Below are positions 15,719-26,365 of a stretch of 64,000 nucleotides of DNA, piece after piece. Under the pieces are notes generated by a model. It saw nothing but the letters and a program-made list of their open reading frames with translations, was not told the DNA's origin and ran no database searches. Position 1 is the stretch's first letter. Every line of letters begins with the position of its first letter. A program made the position numbers and the translations under genes. The DNA is from Bacillota bacterium (GTDB lineage: Bacteria > Bacillota > Sulfobacillia > Sulfobacillales > Sulfobacillaceae), in assembly GCA_023511625.1 (NCBI GenBank), contig JAIMBD010000011.1:1-64000 (forward strand), read 5' to 3'.

Positions 15719-15747
15719 ATTATATCCCCCAACCTGAGTGGCGGCAC
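15719..15747 (-). promoter_or_regulatory. promoter for the CDF exporter
   Basis: Minus-strand TATAAT (15719-15724) is a perfect -10 located 41 nt before the ATG. The -35 position (GTGCCG, 17-nt spacer) is poor, so activation or an unusual sigma contact may be needed. Confidence 0.45.
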
Positions 15748-15757
15748 TGCAGGGTGG

Positions 15758-15786
15758 TTCGCTGGGGGACAGGGGCATGGTATAAT
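15758..15786 (+). promoter_or_regulatory. promoter for the sulfoquinovose synthase gene
   Basis: TTCGCT (15758-15763), 17-nt spacer, then TATAAT (15781-15786) with a TGG extension directly before it. It leaves a leader of about 140 nt before GTG 15935 and diverges from the CDF promoter. Confidence 0.6.
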
Positions 15787-15892
15787 TACCGGTGCCAATG
15801 GAAGGGGTAGGGAAGGCACGGCGCGGGAACCGGTACGGGCGGGTGCCGGGCAGTCTCCAGTCCGGTGGGGGGACAAGGCCCGGAGCCTCTAA

Positions 15893-17613
<1,721 letters not shown>

Positions 17614-17726
17614 CCTGGGCACTTCCTTTCGTCTCGTCTCGGAACATCGGCCACCGTCGGGCGGCCGGACCGGTCCCGCCCGTATGGTACCATATTGGTA
17701 ACCAGGCCATGGAGGGGACGCCAGCG

Positions 17727-18353
17727 GTGGGGTGGGCGCTTGCGGTTGCGGTGTTGGCGGCAGGATGGTTCGGCCTTAGGGCGTGGGGCCAAATCCGCCC
17801 GGCACCGATGCCGGCCCGGTGGGAGCGGCTGTTTCTCAACAATCCCGTGCGGCGCCGGTGGTTTGGCCCCCGTCAGCTGCTAGCGGCCTTCGGACCGTTG
17901 ACGGGCTTGTCGGTGGCCGAAATCGGGGTCGGGACCGGGGTCATCCTCGAAGCCCTGGCGCAGGCGGTAGGGCCTTCTGGCAAGGTGTGGGGAGTGGACG
18001 TGCAGCCGGCGGCGGTAGCCGAGACAGGGCGCCGGCTGACCGCCCGGGGGCTTTCGGCGTCCCTCGCGGTAGCAGACGCCACCCAATTGCCCTGGGCGGA
18101 TCGGTCGATGGACCGGGTGGCGATGGTGGCCGTCTTCGGCGAGATCCCGCCTGCGCAAAGGGCCCAGGCTTTGGCCGAGGTGCGCCGGGTGCTGGCACCT
18201 TCTGGCCGCCTGGGCATCACCGAGTTTTGGCCCGACCCCCATTATCAGCCGCCGAGTCGCCTCCTGCCCCAGCTCCGGAGCCTAGGATGGCGGATCTTGG
18301 CGGTCCGGCAAAGCCCGCTCATTTACACGGTGGTGGCGGAGCCGATGGATTGA
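17727..18353 (+). CDS. membrane-anchored SAM-dependent methyltransferase
   Basis: A class I (Rossmann) methyltransferase, 208 residues. It has an N-terminal transmembrane segment ([20 protein letters not shown]), then motif [17 protein letters not shown], the acidic [17 protein letters not shown] and [20 protein letters not shown]. This is the pattern of UbiE-like or small-molecule methyltransferases. Substrate is unknown; the anchor suggests a lipid or quinone. I prefer GTG 17727 (GGAGGGG 8 nt upstream) over ATG 17709, which lacks a ribosome site. The gene diverges from the peroxiredoxin, so the roughly 110-nt gap should hold both promoters; TATGGTACCATATTGG near 17685 is a possible core element. 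Confidence 0.82.
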   Translation: MGWALAVAVLAAGWFGLRAWGQIRPAPMPARWERLFLNNPVRRRWFGPRQLLAAFGPLTGLSVAEIGVGTGVILEALAQAVGPSGKVWGVDVQPAAVAETGRRLTARGLSASLAVADATQLPWADRSMDRVAMVAVFGEIPPAQRAQALAEVRRVLAPSGRLGITEFWPDPHYQPPSRLLPQLRSLGWRILAVRQSPLIYTVVAEPMD

Positions 18354-18474
18354 CAGGGGCCGAGGGCGCAGGTACCATCTGTACCGAAGTACAATCGTGT
18401 TGACAACGGGTTAAGACGGGCGTTTGTGGGGTCGGGTGTGAGCGCTCGGTCGCCAGAAACGGAGGAACGGGGCA

Positions 18475-18930
18475 GTGTGGCAGTGGTTGCTTCCGGACCT
18501 GAACGAGGCCTTTATGTTGTCCAGCGCAGCGGCCGTCGCTGCGGGCTGGTACTGCATTCGGCACCGGCTGGTGGCCGTGCATCGGCGGTTGATGCTCACC
18601 GGGTCGGTGTTGGGGGCGCTGTTCTTCGTCAGCTATGTGGTAAAAACGCTGACCATCGGGGATACCAGTTTTGGCGGCCCGGCCCATTGGCTACCGTGGT
18701 ATCTGGGATTTTTGCAGGTCCATGTGCTGTTGGCGACGGCGGCGGGCGTTTTGGGGGTGCTCACCTTGCGGTGGGCGCTTAGGGCCAACTTCGGTCGGCA
18801 CCGGCGGGTAGCGCCGTGGACGGCGACCATGTGGTTCGTGGCGGCCGGCACCGGATTGGTGGTGTTTTTGCTCCTGTATGTGGTCTTTCCCCCGGGGAGT
18901 ACCGGATCCGTGGCCCACGCCCTCTTTTAA
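18475..18930 (+). CDS. DUF420 family membrane protein
   Basis: A 151-residue inner-membrane protein with four hydrophobic helices and the conserved DUF420 layout: NEAFMLSSAAAVAAGWYCIR.HRLVAVHRRLML, FFVSYVVKT, YLGFLQVHVLLATAAGVLGVLTLRWAL and FGRHRRVAPWTATMWF. Conserved histidines within or near helices (VHRR, VHVLL, RHRR) are a family hallmark, and DUF420 (YozB/CtaM-like) proteins are linked to cytochrome oxidase assembly in Bacillota. Location 1.7 kb upstream of the cta operon fits this. Start is GTG 18475 after GGAGGA. The leader 18354-18474 holds TTGACA (18399) with no good -10 and a lone TACAAT near 18390. Confidence 0.85.
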   Translation: MWQWLLPDLNEAFMLSSAAAVAAGWYCIRHRLVAVHRRLMLTGSVLGALFFVSYVVKTLTIGDTSFGGPAHWLPWYLGFLQVHVLLATAAGVLGVLTLRWALRANFGRHRRVAPWTATMWFVAAGTGLVVFLLLYVVFPPGSTGSVAHALF

Positions 18931-19017
18931 GCAGGCTCTCTACTAAGGAGGCTCTGGTCCAGGGGACAAAGGGTACGGCGTGGGGCGGGCAGGCCTCAGG
19001 AGAAAGGAGGCGCCCTG

Positions 19018-20394
19018 GTGAAACGAGAGGCGGCGCGGGGCTCCAAGGCGGCGCCGGTTCCGTGGGGGACGATCGGGGTGTACCTGGTCGGGGTGTTCAT
19101 CGGCGCGCTGGACAACAACGTGGTGGGGCCGGTTTTCCCTCTGTTGATGCGGGGGTTCGGGGTATCCTTGGCGTGGGTGGGGTGGACGGTGTCCGCCTAC
19201 ACGGTGGCCTATGTCGCCAGCACCGTATTGGCCGGGGCGATGGGCGACCGCTGGGGGCACCAGCGCCTGTTTCGCTGGGGCGTAACGGCCTTCGGCGCCG
19301 CCTCGCTGCTCGCGGCCCTCTCGCGAGTCTACTGGCTCTTCATCGTCGCCCGTCTGATCCAGGGGGCAGGGGCCGGTGCGGTCTATCCCAACGCCCAAGC
19401 CGAGGCGTTGCGCCACTTCCCCCGCGAAAAACAGGGGACGGCCCTGGGGCTGTTCGGGGCTGTCTTCGGGCTTGCGGCCATCCTGGGGCCGGTCGTGGGC
19501 GGCGCCTTGGGCCAGTACCTCGGGTGGCCGGCGGTGTTTTGGGTCAATGTGCCGGTTGTGCTGGTGACGTTGGCTCTGGCTCGGCGCCTGCCGCCGGCCC
19601 GGGTGGAGATCCGCCCCTTGCCGGACCTAGCCGGCGGTCTGGCGTTCTCCGGCCTCATCGCCGGGGCGCTTCTCGCGTTCATGGACAGCGGAGCCGCGCG
19701 CTGGGCGTGGCTTGGGGCGGCCGTGGTCTTGGCGGCCGGGTTTGTCTGGCGACAGCGGCGGGCCCTGGAGCCCTTTTTGGAAACTGCACCCTTGGCCAAC
19801 GGCGCCGGGGTGGCGCTGATGGTGGGTGCGGCCTTGATTGGGTTTGACATGGCATCGGCGGTGTTCGTGCCGACCTTGGGGCAGCGCGAACTCGGGTTTA
19901 CCGTGCTGCAATCGGGCCTGTCGCTGTTGCCGGCGGCCTTAAGCGGCGCCGTCCTGTCCGGCGTAGGCGGCGTCTTGGTCGACCGCCTGGGGCCGCGGCC
20001 GGTCTTGGTGGTGGGGCTGTTGGCGGCGGCGGTGGGCGGGGTCTTGCTTGCGGCTCCACATCTTGACACCGGTCGCTTTCTTTTGGCCATGGCCGTGATG
20101 GGAATGGGTACGGCGTTCACGATGGGCGCCCCCCTCAACCGCATCGGGGTGGCCCTCTTTCGCGAGGACCAGGCCGGGCAGGCGTTGGCCCTGATGGCAC
20201 TGTTTCGCTCGGTGGGCTTGGCGGCAGGTCCCGTCCTTCTTACCCTAGCGGCGGCCGGGCGCGGATTCTCCGGCATGTTTGGGGCCGTGGCGGCGGCTTC
20301 GGCGGTGGGAGCGGTGCTGTTCGCAGCGGTACCGATGGGAGGTGGCGACCGCTCCCAGGGCCGCCGAGGGGAAGGCCCGGCGGCGCTTGGTTGA
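19018..20394 (+). CDS. MFS drug/solute transporter (DHA2-like)
   Basis: A 458-residue major facilitator with about 14 hydrophobic segments. Motif A-like GAMGDRWGHQRLFRWG lies between helices 2 and 3 (about residues 76-91), with ARLIQGAGAGAVYPNAQ and the motif C-type stretch LGPVVGGALGQYLGWPAVFWVN. The motif set LDNNVVGPVFPLL in helix 1 and RLIQGxGAG are typical of proton-driven multidrug exporters of the DHA2 group. Substrate cannot be inferred. GTG 19018 follows AAAGGAGG at 7 nt. It ends directly against the ctaC promoter, whose -35 overlaps its stop codon. Confidence 0.88.
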   Translation: MKREAARGSKAAPVPWGTIGVYLVGVFIGALDNNVVGPVFPLLMRGFGVSLAWVGWTVSAYTVAYVASTVLAGAMGDRWGHQRLFRWGVTAFGAASLLAALSRVYWLFIVARLIQGAGAGAVYPNAQAEALRHFPREKQGTALGLFGAVFGLAAILGPVVGGALGQYLGWPAVFWVNVPVVLVTLALARRLPPARVEIRPLPDLAGGLAFSGLIAGALLAFMDSGAARWAWLGAAVVLAAGFVWRQRRALEPFLETAPLANGAGVALMVGAALIGFDMASAVFVPTLGQRELGFTVLQSGLSLLPAALSGAVLSGVGGVLVDRLGPRPVLVVGLLAAAVGGVLLAAPHLDTGRFLLAMAVMGMGTAFTMGAPLNRIGVALFREDQAGQALALMALFRSVGLAAGPVLLTLAAAGRGFSGMFGAVAAASAVGAVLFAAVPMGGGDRSQGRRGEGPAALG

Positions 20395-20420
20395 CAGGGC
20401 GCTGTCGCCAACGATAGAAT
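20391..20420 (+). promoter_or_regulatory. sigma-A-like promoter of the cytochrome oxidase operon
   Basis: A perfect TTGACA (20391-20396) and TAGAAT (20415-20420) are spaced by 18 nt. The -35 overlaps the MFS stop codon. A leader of about 185 nt precedes ctaC. Confidence 0.75.
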
Positions 20421-20611
20421 TCAACTGCTGTTTTCTGATATTCTACTGAGGTTTCAGAACCGACGCGCGGGAAGGGGATGGGGGTCGAAAGACGCTGGAC
20501 CCCGGAAGGCCGCGCTCGCGCCGCGGCATCTGGCACAGGCAGCGGCCAAGCCGGTGCGAGGGTCGCCGCGCGGCGGAGCGTCCGCAAATCGGAATTGGGG
20601 GCGAAATTCGG

Positions 20612-21655
20612 GTGGCATCGCATCGCGCGCGAAGGATTCGGCGCATCGCACCGTGGGCGGCGGTGATGGCCGCGGCCCTAAGCGGTTGCGGGTTGGTCAG
20701 CGCTCCGCAATCGATGTTGAACCCCGCCGGGCCGGTGGCCCGAGACCAGCTGAACCTCATCTACTCCAGCATGTGGGTGATGGTGCTGGTGTTCGTGGTC
20801 GTGGCGGGAGCGCTCTTGGTGATTCTCCTGCGGTTTCGGTGGAAAGGGCAAAAAGAGTTGCCTCCGCAATGGGAGGGCAGCACCCGCCTCGAGCTGTTGT
20901 GGACCATCGTCCCCTTCATCTTGTTAGCCCTGTTGGCTGTGGGCACCGTCCGCGACTCCTTTGTCCTGGCGGCGCCGTCGGGGAAGAACGTGCTACGCGT
21001 CAACGTGGTTGGCCACCAGTACTGGTGGGCCTTTTCCTATCCCGGCACCAACATCGTGACCGCCAACGAACTGCACATCCCGGTGGGCCAAAAAGTGGAG
21101 CTGGTACTGACCTCGGCCGACGTCATCCACGCCTTCTGGGTGCCGCGCCTGGGCGGCAAGACGGCACTGGTGCCGGGGCGGACCAACATCATGTGGATTG
21201 AGGCCAGCCAACCGGGGCTGTACCGAGGCCAGTGCGCCGAGTTCTGCGGGACGGGACACGCAGACATGCGCCTTTTGGTGGACGCCCAGACTCCGGCCAA
21301 GTTTGCCCAGTGGGAGCAGGAGATGGAGCACCCTGTGGTGCAGCCAACTACGGCCCTGGCCAAAGAGGGCGAGCAGCTGTTCGCCACCGAAAGCTGCAGT
21401 AGCTGCCACACCATCGGCGGCACGCGCTACGCCGGGGTGGTGGGGCCCAATCTGACCAACTTGGCCCAGCGCCCCATGATCGCCGGCAACCTTTTGCCCA
21501 ATACGCCCCAGAATTTGGCCGCCTGGTTGAAAGATCCGCAGGCAGTCAAGCCCGGGGCCTTGATGCCCAACCTGCACCTGTCGCCGGACAAGATCAAGGC
21601 CTTGGTCGCCTTCCTGGAGAGCTTGAAGACACCGGCTCCGACCGGTTCCGTGTAG
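20612..21655 (+). CDS. ctaC: cytochrome c oxidase subunit II with fused cytochrome c (caa3 type)
   Basis: Subunit II of the haem-copper oxidase, 347 residues. A lipoprotein signal (LSGC, lipid Cys 26) is followed by two membrane helices (about 53-73 and 95-112). The cupredoxin domain carries the complete CuA site: H173, C208, E210, C212, H216 and M219. A C-terminal cytochrome c domain has CSSCH (262-266) and a later MPNLHLS Met ligand. Domain order matches Bacillus caa3 CtaC, which takes electrons from cytochrome c and delivers them to subunit I. Start is GTG 20612; its ribosome site is weak. It heads ctaC-D-E-F-B. Confidence 0.95.
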   Translation: MASHRARRIRRIAPWAAVMAAALSGCGLVSAPQSMLNPAGPVARDQLNLIYSSMWVMVLVFVVVAGALLVILLRFRWKGQKELPPQWEGSTRLELLWTIVPFILLALLAVGTVRDSFVLAAPSGKNVLRVNVVGHQYWWAFSYPGTNIVTANELHIPVGQKVELVLTSADVIHAFWVPRLGGKTALVPGRTNIMWIEASQPGLYRGQCAEFCGTGHADMRLLVDAQTPAKFAQWEQEMEHPVVQPTTALAKEGEQLFATESCSSCHTIGGTRYAGVVGPNLTNLAQRPMIAGNLLPNTPQNLAAWLKDPQAVKPGALMPNLHLSPDKIKALVAFLESLKTPAPTGSV

Positions 21656-21683
21656 GGTTCAGACGACTAAAGGAGGCAGTCTG

Positions 21684-23579
21684 ATGGCAACGCATTCGGA
21701 GCGGGTCTGGCACGGCGGGCACGCGCCATCCGCAGTGGCCGAAGAGCCGCGCGGCTTGTGGAGCTGGCTCACGACGGTCGACCACAAGCGCATCGGCCAG
21801 ATGTACATGGGGGCGGGGTTGTTCTTCTTCCTCCTGGCCGGCATCGAGGCCTTCCTCATCCGGCTGCAACTGGCTCGACCGGACAACCACGTCGTCAGCG
21901 CCGCGCTATTCAACCAGCTCTTCACCATGCACGGCGTGACCATGGTGTTTCTGGCCGGCATGCCGCTTTTGATCGGGTTCATCAACCTGGTGGTGCCGAT
22001 TCAGATCGGGGCGCGGGACGTGGCCTTCCCGCGATTGAACGCGCTGAGCCTGTGGCTGTTCATCGGCGGGGGGCTGATGCTCTACACCTCCTGGTTTTTC
22101 GGGGGGGCACCAGACGCCGGGTGGTTCAACTACGTGCCCATCTCGGGGATCCAGTACAGTCCGGGACCGGGGGTCGACTTCTACGACATCGGGTTGCAGA
22201 TCTCCGGCATCGGCACCCTGATGACCGGCATCAATTTCCTTACCACCATCATCAACCTGCGGGCTCCGGGGATGAGCTGGTTGCGGCTGCCGATGTTTGT
22301 GTGGGCGACCTTTGTGACTTCGTTGCTGATCGTGTTCGCCTTCCCGCCGTTGACCGTCGACCTGTTCCTGCAGACTTTCGACCGCCTCTTCGGCGCGCAC
22401 TTCTTCTCGGTGGCCGCCGGCGGCAGCCCGCTGTTGTGGGCCAACTTGTTCTGGGTGTTTGGGCATCCGGAGGTCTACATCCTGATCATGCCGGCCTTCG
22501 GCATCATTTCCGAAGTGGTGCCGGTGATGTCCCGCCGGCCGCTATTCGGCTACACCACCATGGTGTTGTCGGTCATGGCCATCGGGTTCCTCTCCTTTAT
22601 GGTCTGGGTGCACCACATGTTCGACCTCGGGTACGGCCCTTGGGTCAACTCCATCTTCGCCTTAAGTTCGATGCTGATCGCCGTGCCTACTGGGGTAAAG
22701 ATCTTCAACTGGCTGACCACCATGTGGGGCGGTCAGGTGCGGATGAACACCGCCATGCACTGGGTCATGGGATTCCTCATCACCTTCGTCATCGGGGGGA
22801 TGAGCGGAGTGATGCTGGCGCTGGCCCCTGCCGACCTGCAGTTCAACAACTCCTATTTCGTGGTGGCGCACTTCCACTACGTCCTCATCGGAGGCACCCT
22901 GTTTGCCATATTCGCCGGCATGTACTATTGGTTTCCCAAGTACACCGGGCGCTTTCTCAACGAGACGTTGGGCAAATGGCAGTTCTGGCTGGTATTCATT
23001 GGGTTCAACGTCACCTTCTTCCCCATGCATTTTTTGGGGCTGATGGGGATGCCGCGCCGCATCTACACCTACGCGCCGCATCTTGGGTTGACGTTCTGGA
23101 ACAGCGTCTCTACCGACGGCGTGTTCATTCTCTCGGCGGGCATGGTGATCGGCGCCATCAACGTGCTGTGGTCGTACGGGCACGGCCAGCTCGCGTCGGC
23201 GGACCCGTGGGACGGCCGCACGCTCGAGTGGGCGATTCCTTCGCCGCCGCCGGCGTATAACTTTGCCTACATCCCACAGGTCCGGGGACTCGACGCCTGG
23301 TGGGTGGAGAAGCGCTACGGCAACGGCCGGATGTTGCCGGCCCCCGAGGCGCATCACGGTCCGCCCGGCACCATTCACATGCCGACGTCGACGCCGATGC
23401 CGCTCTTTCTCGCGCTGTCCATCGTGATTGCCGGTTATGGCCTCATCTTGCACTCGCTGATTTTGGCCATCATCGGATTTGCCTTCGTGGCCATCGGCAT
23501 CCACCGGTCGATGTTCACCGTCGACCCCGGTATGTACGTGCGGCCCCACGAGGTCGAGGAGGTGCGCGCAGATGGCTGA
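21684..23579 (+). CDS. ctaD: cytochrome c oxidase subunit I
   Basis: The catalytic subunit (631 residues) that reduces oxygen to water and pumps protons. Haem and CuB ligands are in TMHGVTM (low-spin haem), WVFGHPEVYI (CuB His plus the cross-linked Tyr), VWVHHMF (two CuB His) and VAHFHYVL (high-spin and low-spin haem His). The GHPEVY glutamate marks the A1 subfamily D-channel. A C-terminal extension of about 100 residues with two further hydrophobic segments is typical of Bacillus-type CtaD. ATG 21684 follows AAAGGAGG. Its stop overlaps ctaE by 8 nt. Confidence 0.96.
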   Translation: MATHSERVWHGGHAPSAVAEEPRGLWSWLTTVDHKRIGQMYMGAGLFFFLLAGIEAFLIRLQLARPDNHVVSAALFNQLFTMHGVTMVFLAGMPLLIGFINLVVPIQIGARDVAFPRLNALSLWLFIGGGLMLYTSWFFGGAPDAGWFNYVPISGIQYSPGPGVDFYDIGLQISGIGTLMTGINFLTTIINLRAPGMSWLRLPMFVWATFVTSLLIVFAFPPLTVDLFLQTFDRLFGAHFFSVAAGGSPLLWANLFWVFGHPEVYILIMPAFGIISEVVPVMSRRPLFGYTTMVLSVMAIGFLSFMVWVHHMFDLGYGPWVNSIFALSSMLIAVPTGVKIFNWLTTMWGGQVRMNTAMHWVMGFLITFVIGGMSGVMLALAPADLQFNNSYFVVAHFHYVLIGGTLFAIFAGMYYWFPKYTGRFLNETLGKWQFWLVFIGFNVTFFPMHFLGLMGMPRRIYTYAPHLGLTFWNSVSTDGVFILSAGMVIGAINVLWSYGHGQLASADPWDGRTLEWAIPSPPPAYNFAYIPQVRGLDAWWVEKRYGNGRMLPAPEAHHGPPGTIHMPTSTPMPLFLALSIVIAGYGLILHSLILAIIGFAFVAIGIHRSMFTVDPGMYVRPHEVEEVRADG

Positions 23580-24186
23580 GATGAATCCGCACCTCACGAC
23601 CCATCCGGTGGAAACGGAGATGCCGGCAGCGCCCGACAATTCGGTGTTGGGGGTGTGGATCTGGCTGTCGGCCGAAAGCCTCTTCTTTGCCTCCTTAATC
23701 GCGACCTTTTTACTCCTGCACAACCAGACCAACGGGGGTCCGGGTCTGGGTAGGCTGATCGACCTGCAGTTGACCTTTATCGCGACGGTGACCCTTTTGA
23801 GCAGTAGTCTCACCATGGCGTTGGGGTATGCGCAGGTGCTCAAAGGGAACCTCGGCGGTTTTCGGTTCTGGCTGGTGGTCACGGCGCTGTTGGGGCTGGG
23901 ATTTGCCGGCATGCAGGCGTTCGAGTTCCATCACCTTTACACGCAAGGGTTTTCGTTGTCGTCGTCTCCGGCAGGGTCGGCGTTCTTTACGCTGACCGGC
24001 TTTCACGGGCTGCACGTACTGTTTGGCGCCTTCTGGCTGATTTCCCTGTTGGCCTTCTCGTTTAAGAAGGAATTTGTCGAGGAGGCTGCGGTCAAGGTCA
24101 AGGTGCTGGGTTTGTACTGGCACTTCGTCGACGTGGTGTGGGTCATCATCTTCACCGTGGTGTACTTGATGGGAAAGGTGGCATAA
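23572..24186 (+). CDS. ctaE: cytochrome c oxidase subunit III
   Basis: A 204-residue integral membrane subunit with five helices, the short CtaE form of Bacillota. Recognisable pieces are WIWLSAESLFFASLIATF at the first helix (conserved Glu), QAFEFHHL, FFTLTGFHGLHVLFGAFW (conserved FHG-H motif) and YWHFVDVVWVIIFTVVYL at the C-terminus. It stabilises the oxidase and supports proton uptake. ATG 23572 lies inside the ctaD end, preceded by GAGGAGG, giving an 8-nt overlap and translational coupling. Confidence 0.95.
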   Translation: MAEMNPHLTTHPVETEMPAAPDNSVLGVWIWLSAESLFFASLIATFLLLHNQTNGGPGLGRLIDLQLTFIATVTLLSSSLTMALGYAQVLKGNLGGFRFWLVVTALLGLGFAGMQAFEFHHLYTQGFSLSSSPAGSAFFTLTGFHGLHVLFGAFWLISLLAFSFKKEFVEEAAVKVKVLGLYWHFVDVVWVIIFTVVYLMGKVA

Positions 24187-24189
24187 GGC

Positions 24190-24807
24190 ATGGCCTCGGG
24201 CGTCGAACACAAGGCCCCCCGCGAGGGGGGCCACACCGGGATGTACGTGGCGGTAGGGGTGGGGTCGTTAGTCCTGACCGCTATCGCCTTTTACGTGGTG
24301 TTCACCCAGGCCGCCTTTCGCCATGTGGTCATTCCGGTGATTCTGGTCCTGGCCGCCATCCAGGTCTTTCTGCAGACCTGGTTGTTTATGCACCTGAACA
24401 CCGGGCGGCGCAGTTATCAAACGTTCTTCGCGTATGGGGTCTTTCTGGCGCTGGTGGTGGTCTTGGGTTCGGTGCAGGTCATGACCAGCTACAAGCCCCC
24501 GATGCCGGTACAAAAGCCGCTCACGCACGCGCAGCTTTTGGCCTTGGGGCAGCAGATTGTGAGCCAACAATGCGTGGCCTGCCATACCGTCAACGGGCAG
24601 GGCGCCACCATCGGGCCCAACTTGAACCTGGTGATGGAGGGCAAGGTCAACGTGGTCCCCGGCGGCCAGCCGACCAATCCGGCGTGGCTGGCCCGGTGGA
24701 TCAGCGACCCGGCGGCGGTGTGGAGCGGCGCCAAGATGCCGGACCTGAACCTGTCCTCGCAACAGGTGCAAGGAGTGGTGGATTACCTGACCAGCTCCGT
24801 GAAGTAG
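24190..24807 (+). CDS. ctaF: cytochrome c oxidase subunit IV fused to a cytochrome c domain
   Basis: The first about 105 residues are a CtaF/COX4-prokaryotic subunit: three membrane helices (about 18-40, 46-68 and 79-100) with IQVFLQTWLFMHLN. Unlike standard CtaF (about 110 residues) the protein continues for 100 residues into an extracytoplasmic mono-haem cytochrome c. That domain has CVACH (128-132), IGPNLNLVMEG and the Met ligand in AKMPDLNLS (M183). The domain resembles the one on CtaC, suggesting duplication. It would give the oxidase two tethered cytochromes. ATG 24190 starts 3 nt after ctaE; AAGGTGG serves as ribosome site. Confidence 0.9.
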   Translation: MASGVEHKAPREGGHTGMYVAVGVGSLVLTAIAFYVVFTQAAFRHVVIPVILVLAAIQVFLQTWLFMHLNTGRRSYQTFFAYGVFLALVVVLGSVQVMTSYKPPMPVQKPLTHAQLLALGQQIVSQQCVACHTVNGQGATIGPNLNLVMEGKVNVVPGGQPTNPAWLARWISDPAAVWSGAKMPDLNLSSQQVQGVVDYLTSSVK

Positions 24808-24850
24808 GGGCGCGGAGGGATGGCCAGGCCGTGGTAGGGAGGTGAGGATC

Positions 24851-25792
24851 GTGGCATCGGCCAAAGGAGAGCCGGCGGCGACGGCGGCCGTGGGCCTGAA
24901 GGCGGCGGCGCTGGCCGGGCAGCGTACCCGCATCGCGGACTATGTGGCGCTGACCAAGCCGCGGATCATGGCCTTGTTGTTGATTACGGCGTTCTGTGGC
25001 ATGGTGGTCGCGGCGCACGGCTGGCCGGCGTGGGGGCTGGCCGTCCAGACCCTGGGTGGACTCGCGCTGTCGGTCGGTGGCGCCCACGCCGTCAACATGT
25101 GGTTCGACGCCGACATCGACGGGCTCATGGACCGCACCCGGGCCCGGCCCATTCCCGCGGGGCGGATGGCGCCCGAAAAGGCGCTGTGGATGGGCGTCGG
25201 CCTTGGGATCATCTCCTTTATTTGGCTTTGGACGCGAGTCAATCCTTGGGCCGCGGGGCTGGCTTTTTGCGGCTATTTGTACTACGTGCTGGTCTATACC
25301 ATGTGGTTGAAGCGCACCACCCCTCAGAACATCGTTATCGGCGGGGGGGCAGGGGCCTTCCCGCCGCTGGTGGGATGGGCGGCCGTCACGGGCCACTTGG
25401 GATGGGCCGCGTGGGTGCTGTTCGGTATCGTGTTCCTATGGACTCCGCCGCATTTCTGGGCGCTGGCGCTGTATCGGCGGCGCGAGTACGCGCGGGCGGC
25501 CGTGCCGATGCTGCCGGTAACCCACGGACCGCGCGCCACCAAGGGCCAGATGATCGGCTACGCGGCAGCGTTGCTGCCGGTCTCATGGCTTCTGGCCCGC
25601 GTCGCGCCGGTGGGGTGGCTTTACTTGGTCGTGGCGGCAACGGCGGGGTTGGCGCTGCTCGGCGCCTGCATGAGGCTCTGGTTTGAGCCGGATGACCGCG
25701 ACCAGTGGGCGCGCCGCACGTTCTTTCTCTCGCTCTGGTATCTTACGGCCGTCTTCGGGGCCATGGTGGCCGACGTCGTCCTAAGAGCCTAG
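24851..25792 (+). CDS. ctaB: protoheme IX farnesyltransferase (haem O synthase)
   Basis: A UbiA-superfamily prenyltransferase making haem O from protohaem and farnesyl diphosphate for the oxidase. It has 313 residues and about nine helices. The prenyl-diphosphate-binding motif is NMWFDADIDGLMDRT (N82, D86, D90, D94), with the family block WTPPHFWALALYRRREYARAAVPMLPVT later. GTG 24851 is preferred because GGGAGGTGA lies 5 nt upstream; an in-frame GTG at 24842 would overlap that site. Last gene of the operon, followed by a terminator. Haem A synthase (CtaA) is not in the window. Confidence 0.95.
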   Translation: MASAKGEPAATAAVGLKAAALAGQRTRIADYVALTKPRIMALLLITAFCGMVVAAHGWPAWGLAVQTLGGLALSVGGAHAVNMWFDADIDGLMDRTRARPIPAGRMAPEKALWMGVGLGIISFIWLWTRVNPWAAGLAFCGYLYYVLVYTMWLKRTTPQNIVIGGGAGAFPPLVGWAAVTGHLGWAAWVLFGIVFLWTPPHFWALALYRRREYARAAVPMLPVTHGPRATKGQMIGYAAALLPVSWLLARVAPVGWLYLVVAATAGLALLGACMRLWFEPDDRDQWARRTFFLSLWYLTAVFGAMVADVVLRA

Positions 25793-25808
25793 CCGTCCCA
25801 AGGCAGGC

Positions 25809-25851
25809 GGGGCGGGGCAGGGCTTTTTGGGCTTTGCCCCGCCCCCGTTTT
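25809..25851 (+). terminator. intrinsic terminator after ctaB
   Basis: GGGGCGGGGCA pairs perfectly with TGCCCCGCCCC (11 bp, 15-nt loop) and is followed by CGTTTT. It ends the cta operon. Confidence 0.8.
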
Positions 25852-25924
25852 GCGGGTAGAAGGCGCCTCCCCCGCACATCCTAGGCCCAGGAGCCCTTGG
25901 TCCAGGGGGAGGTCGAGGATCGGG

Positions 25925-26365
25925 ATGCGGGTGCAGTGGCGCGGGTTAGCAGCAGTGATGGTGGCGGTGGGAGTGGCGGCGTGCTTGTTGGGCGGCTATT
26001 TCGTGTTTCGCCACGAGCAGACGCCGGCCGCGACGGCGCTCGTGATTCGGGTCGGGGGTACGCCGGGAGTCCGCTTTTCCGGAAAGTATCAGACCGTCAA
26101 CGGCCGGGGCAACTCCCAGGATCGGGCGATTTCTGGGGTAACCCCGGCCACGTACGTGGCCGGCCCCGGCACGGTGGTGGTGTCGGTCTCGGTGCGCAAG
26201 CTGCAGGCGGCAGGGAGACTTGTGGTTTCGGTGGTCCAAGGGGAACGGGTGCTGGCGGAGGAGACGGCAAGCCAGCCTTTTTCGGGGGTCACGGCGGCGG
26301 TCCGCTTGACGGGGGCGCGCCCGCCGCACCTTCGGTCGACCGACCGATACTCCGAGGCTCCGTAA
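25925..26365 (+). CDS. secreted or anchored small beta-rich protein, function unknown
   Basis: A 146-residue protein with an N-terminal membrane segment (about residues 7-24, GLAAVMVAVGVAACLLGGYFVF). The AAC could be a weak lipobox, but AACLLG is not ideal. The remainder (about 38-130) alternates hydrophobic and polar residues like a beta-sandwich: VIRVGGTPGVRFSGKYQT, TYVAGPGTVVVSVSVRKL, GRLVVSVVQGERVLAEETA. This loosely recalls MmpS-like or transport-accessory domains, but no family is claimed. ATG 25925 follows GAGGATCGGG. It lies alone between the cta terminator and the cupin promoter. Confidence 0.65.
   Translation: MRVQWRGLAAVMVAVGVAACLLGGYFVFRHEQTPAATALVIRVGGTPGVRFSGKYQTVNGRGNSQDRAISGVTPATYVAGPGTVVVSVSVRKLQAAGRLVVSVVQGERVLAEETASQPFSGVTAAVRLTGARPPHLRSTDRYSEAP

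Noticed and set aside
22662-23912. 416-codon minus-strand ORF opposite ctaD/ctaE
   Set aside because: Antisense shadow of well-identified oxidase genes, His/Arg/Pro-rich.
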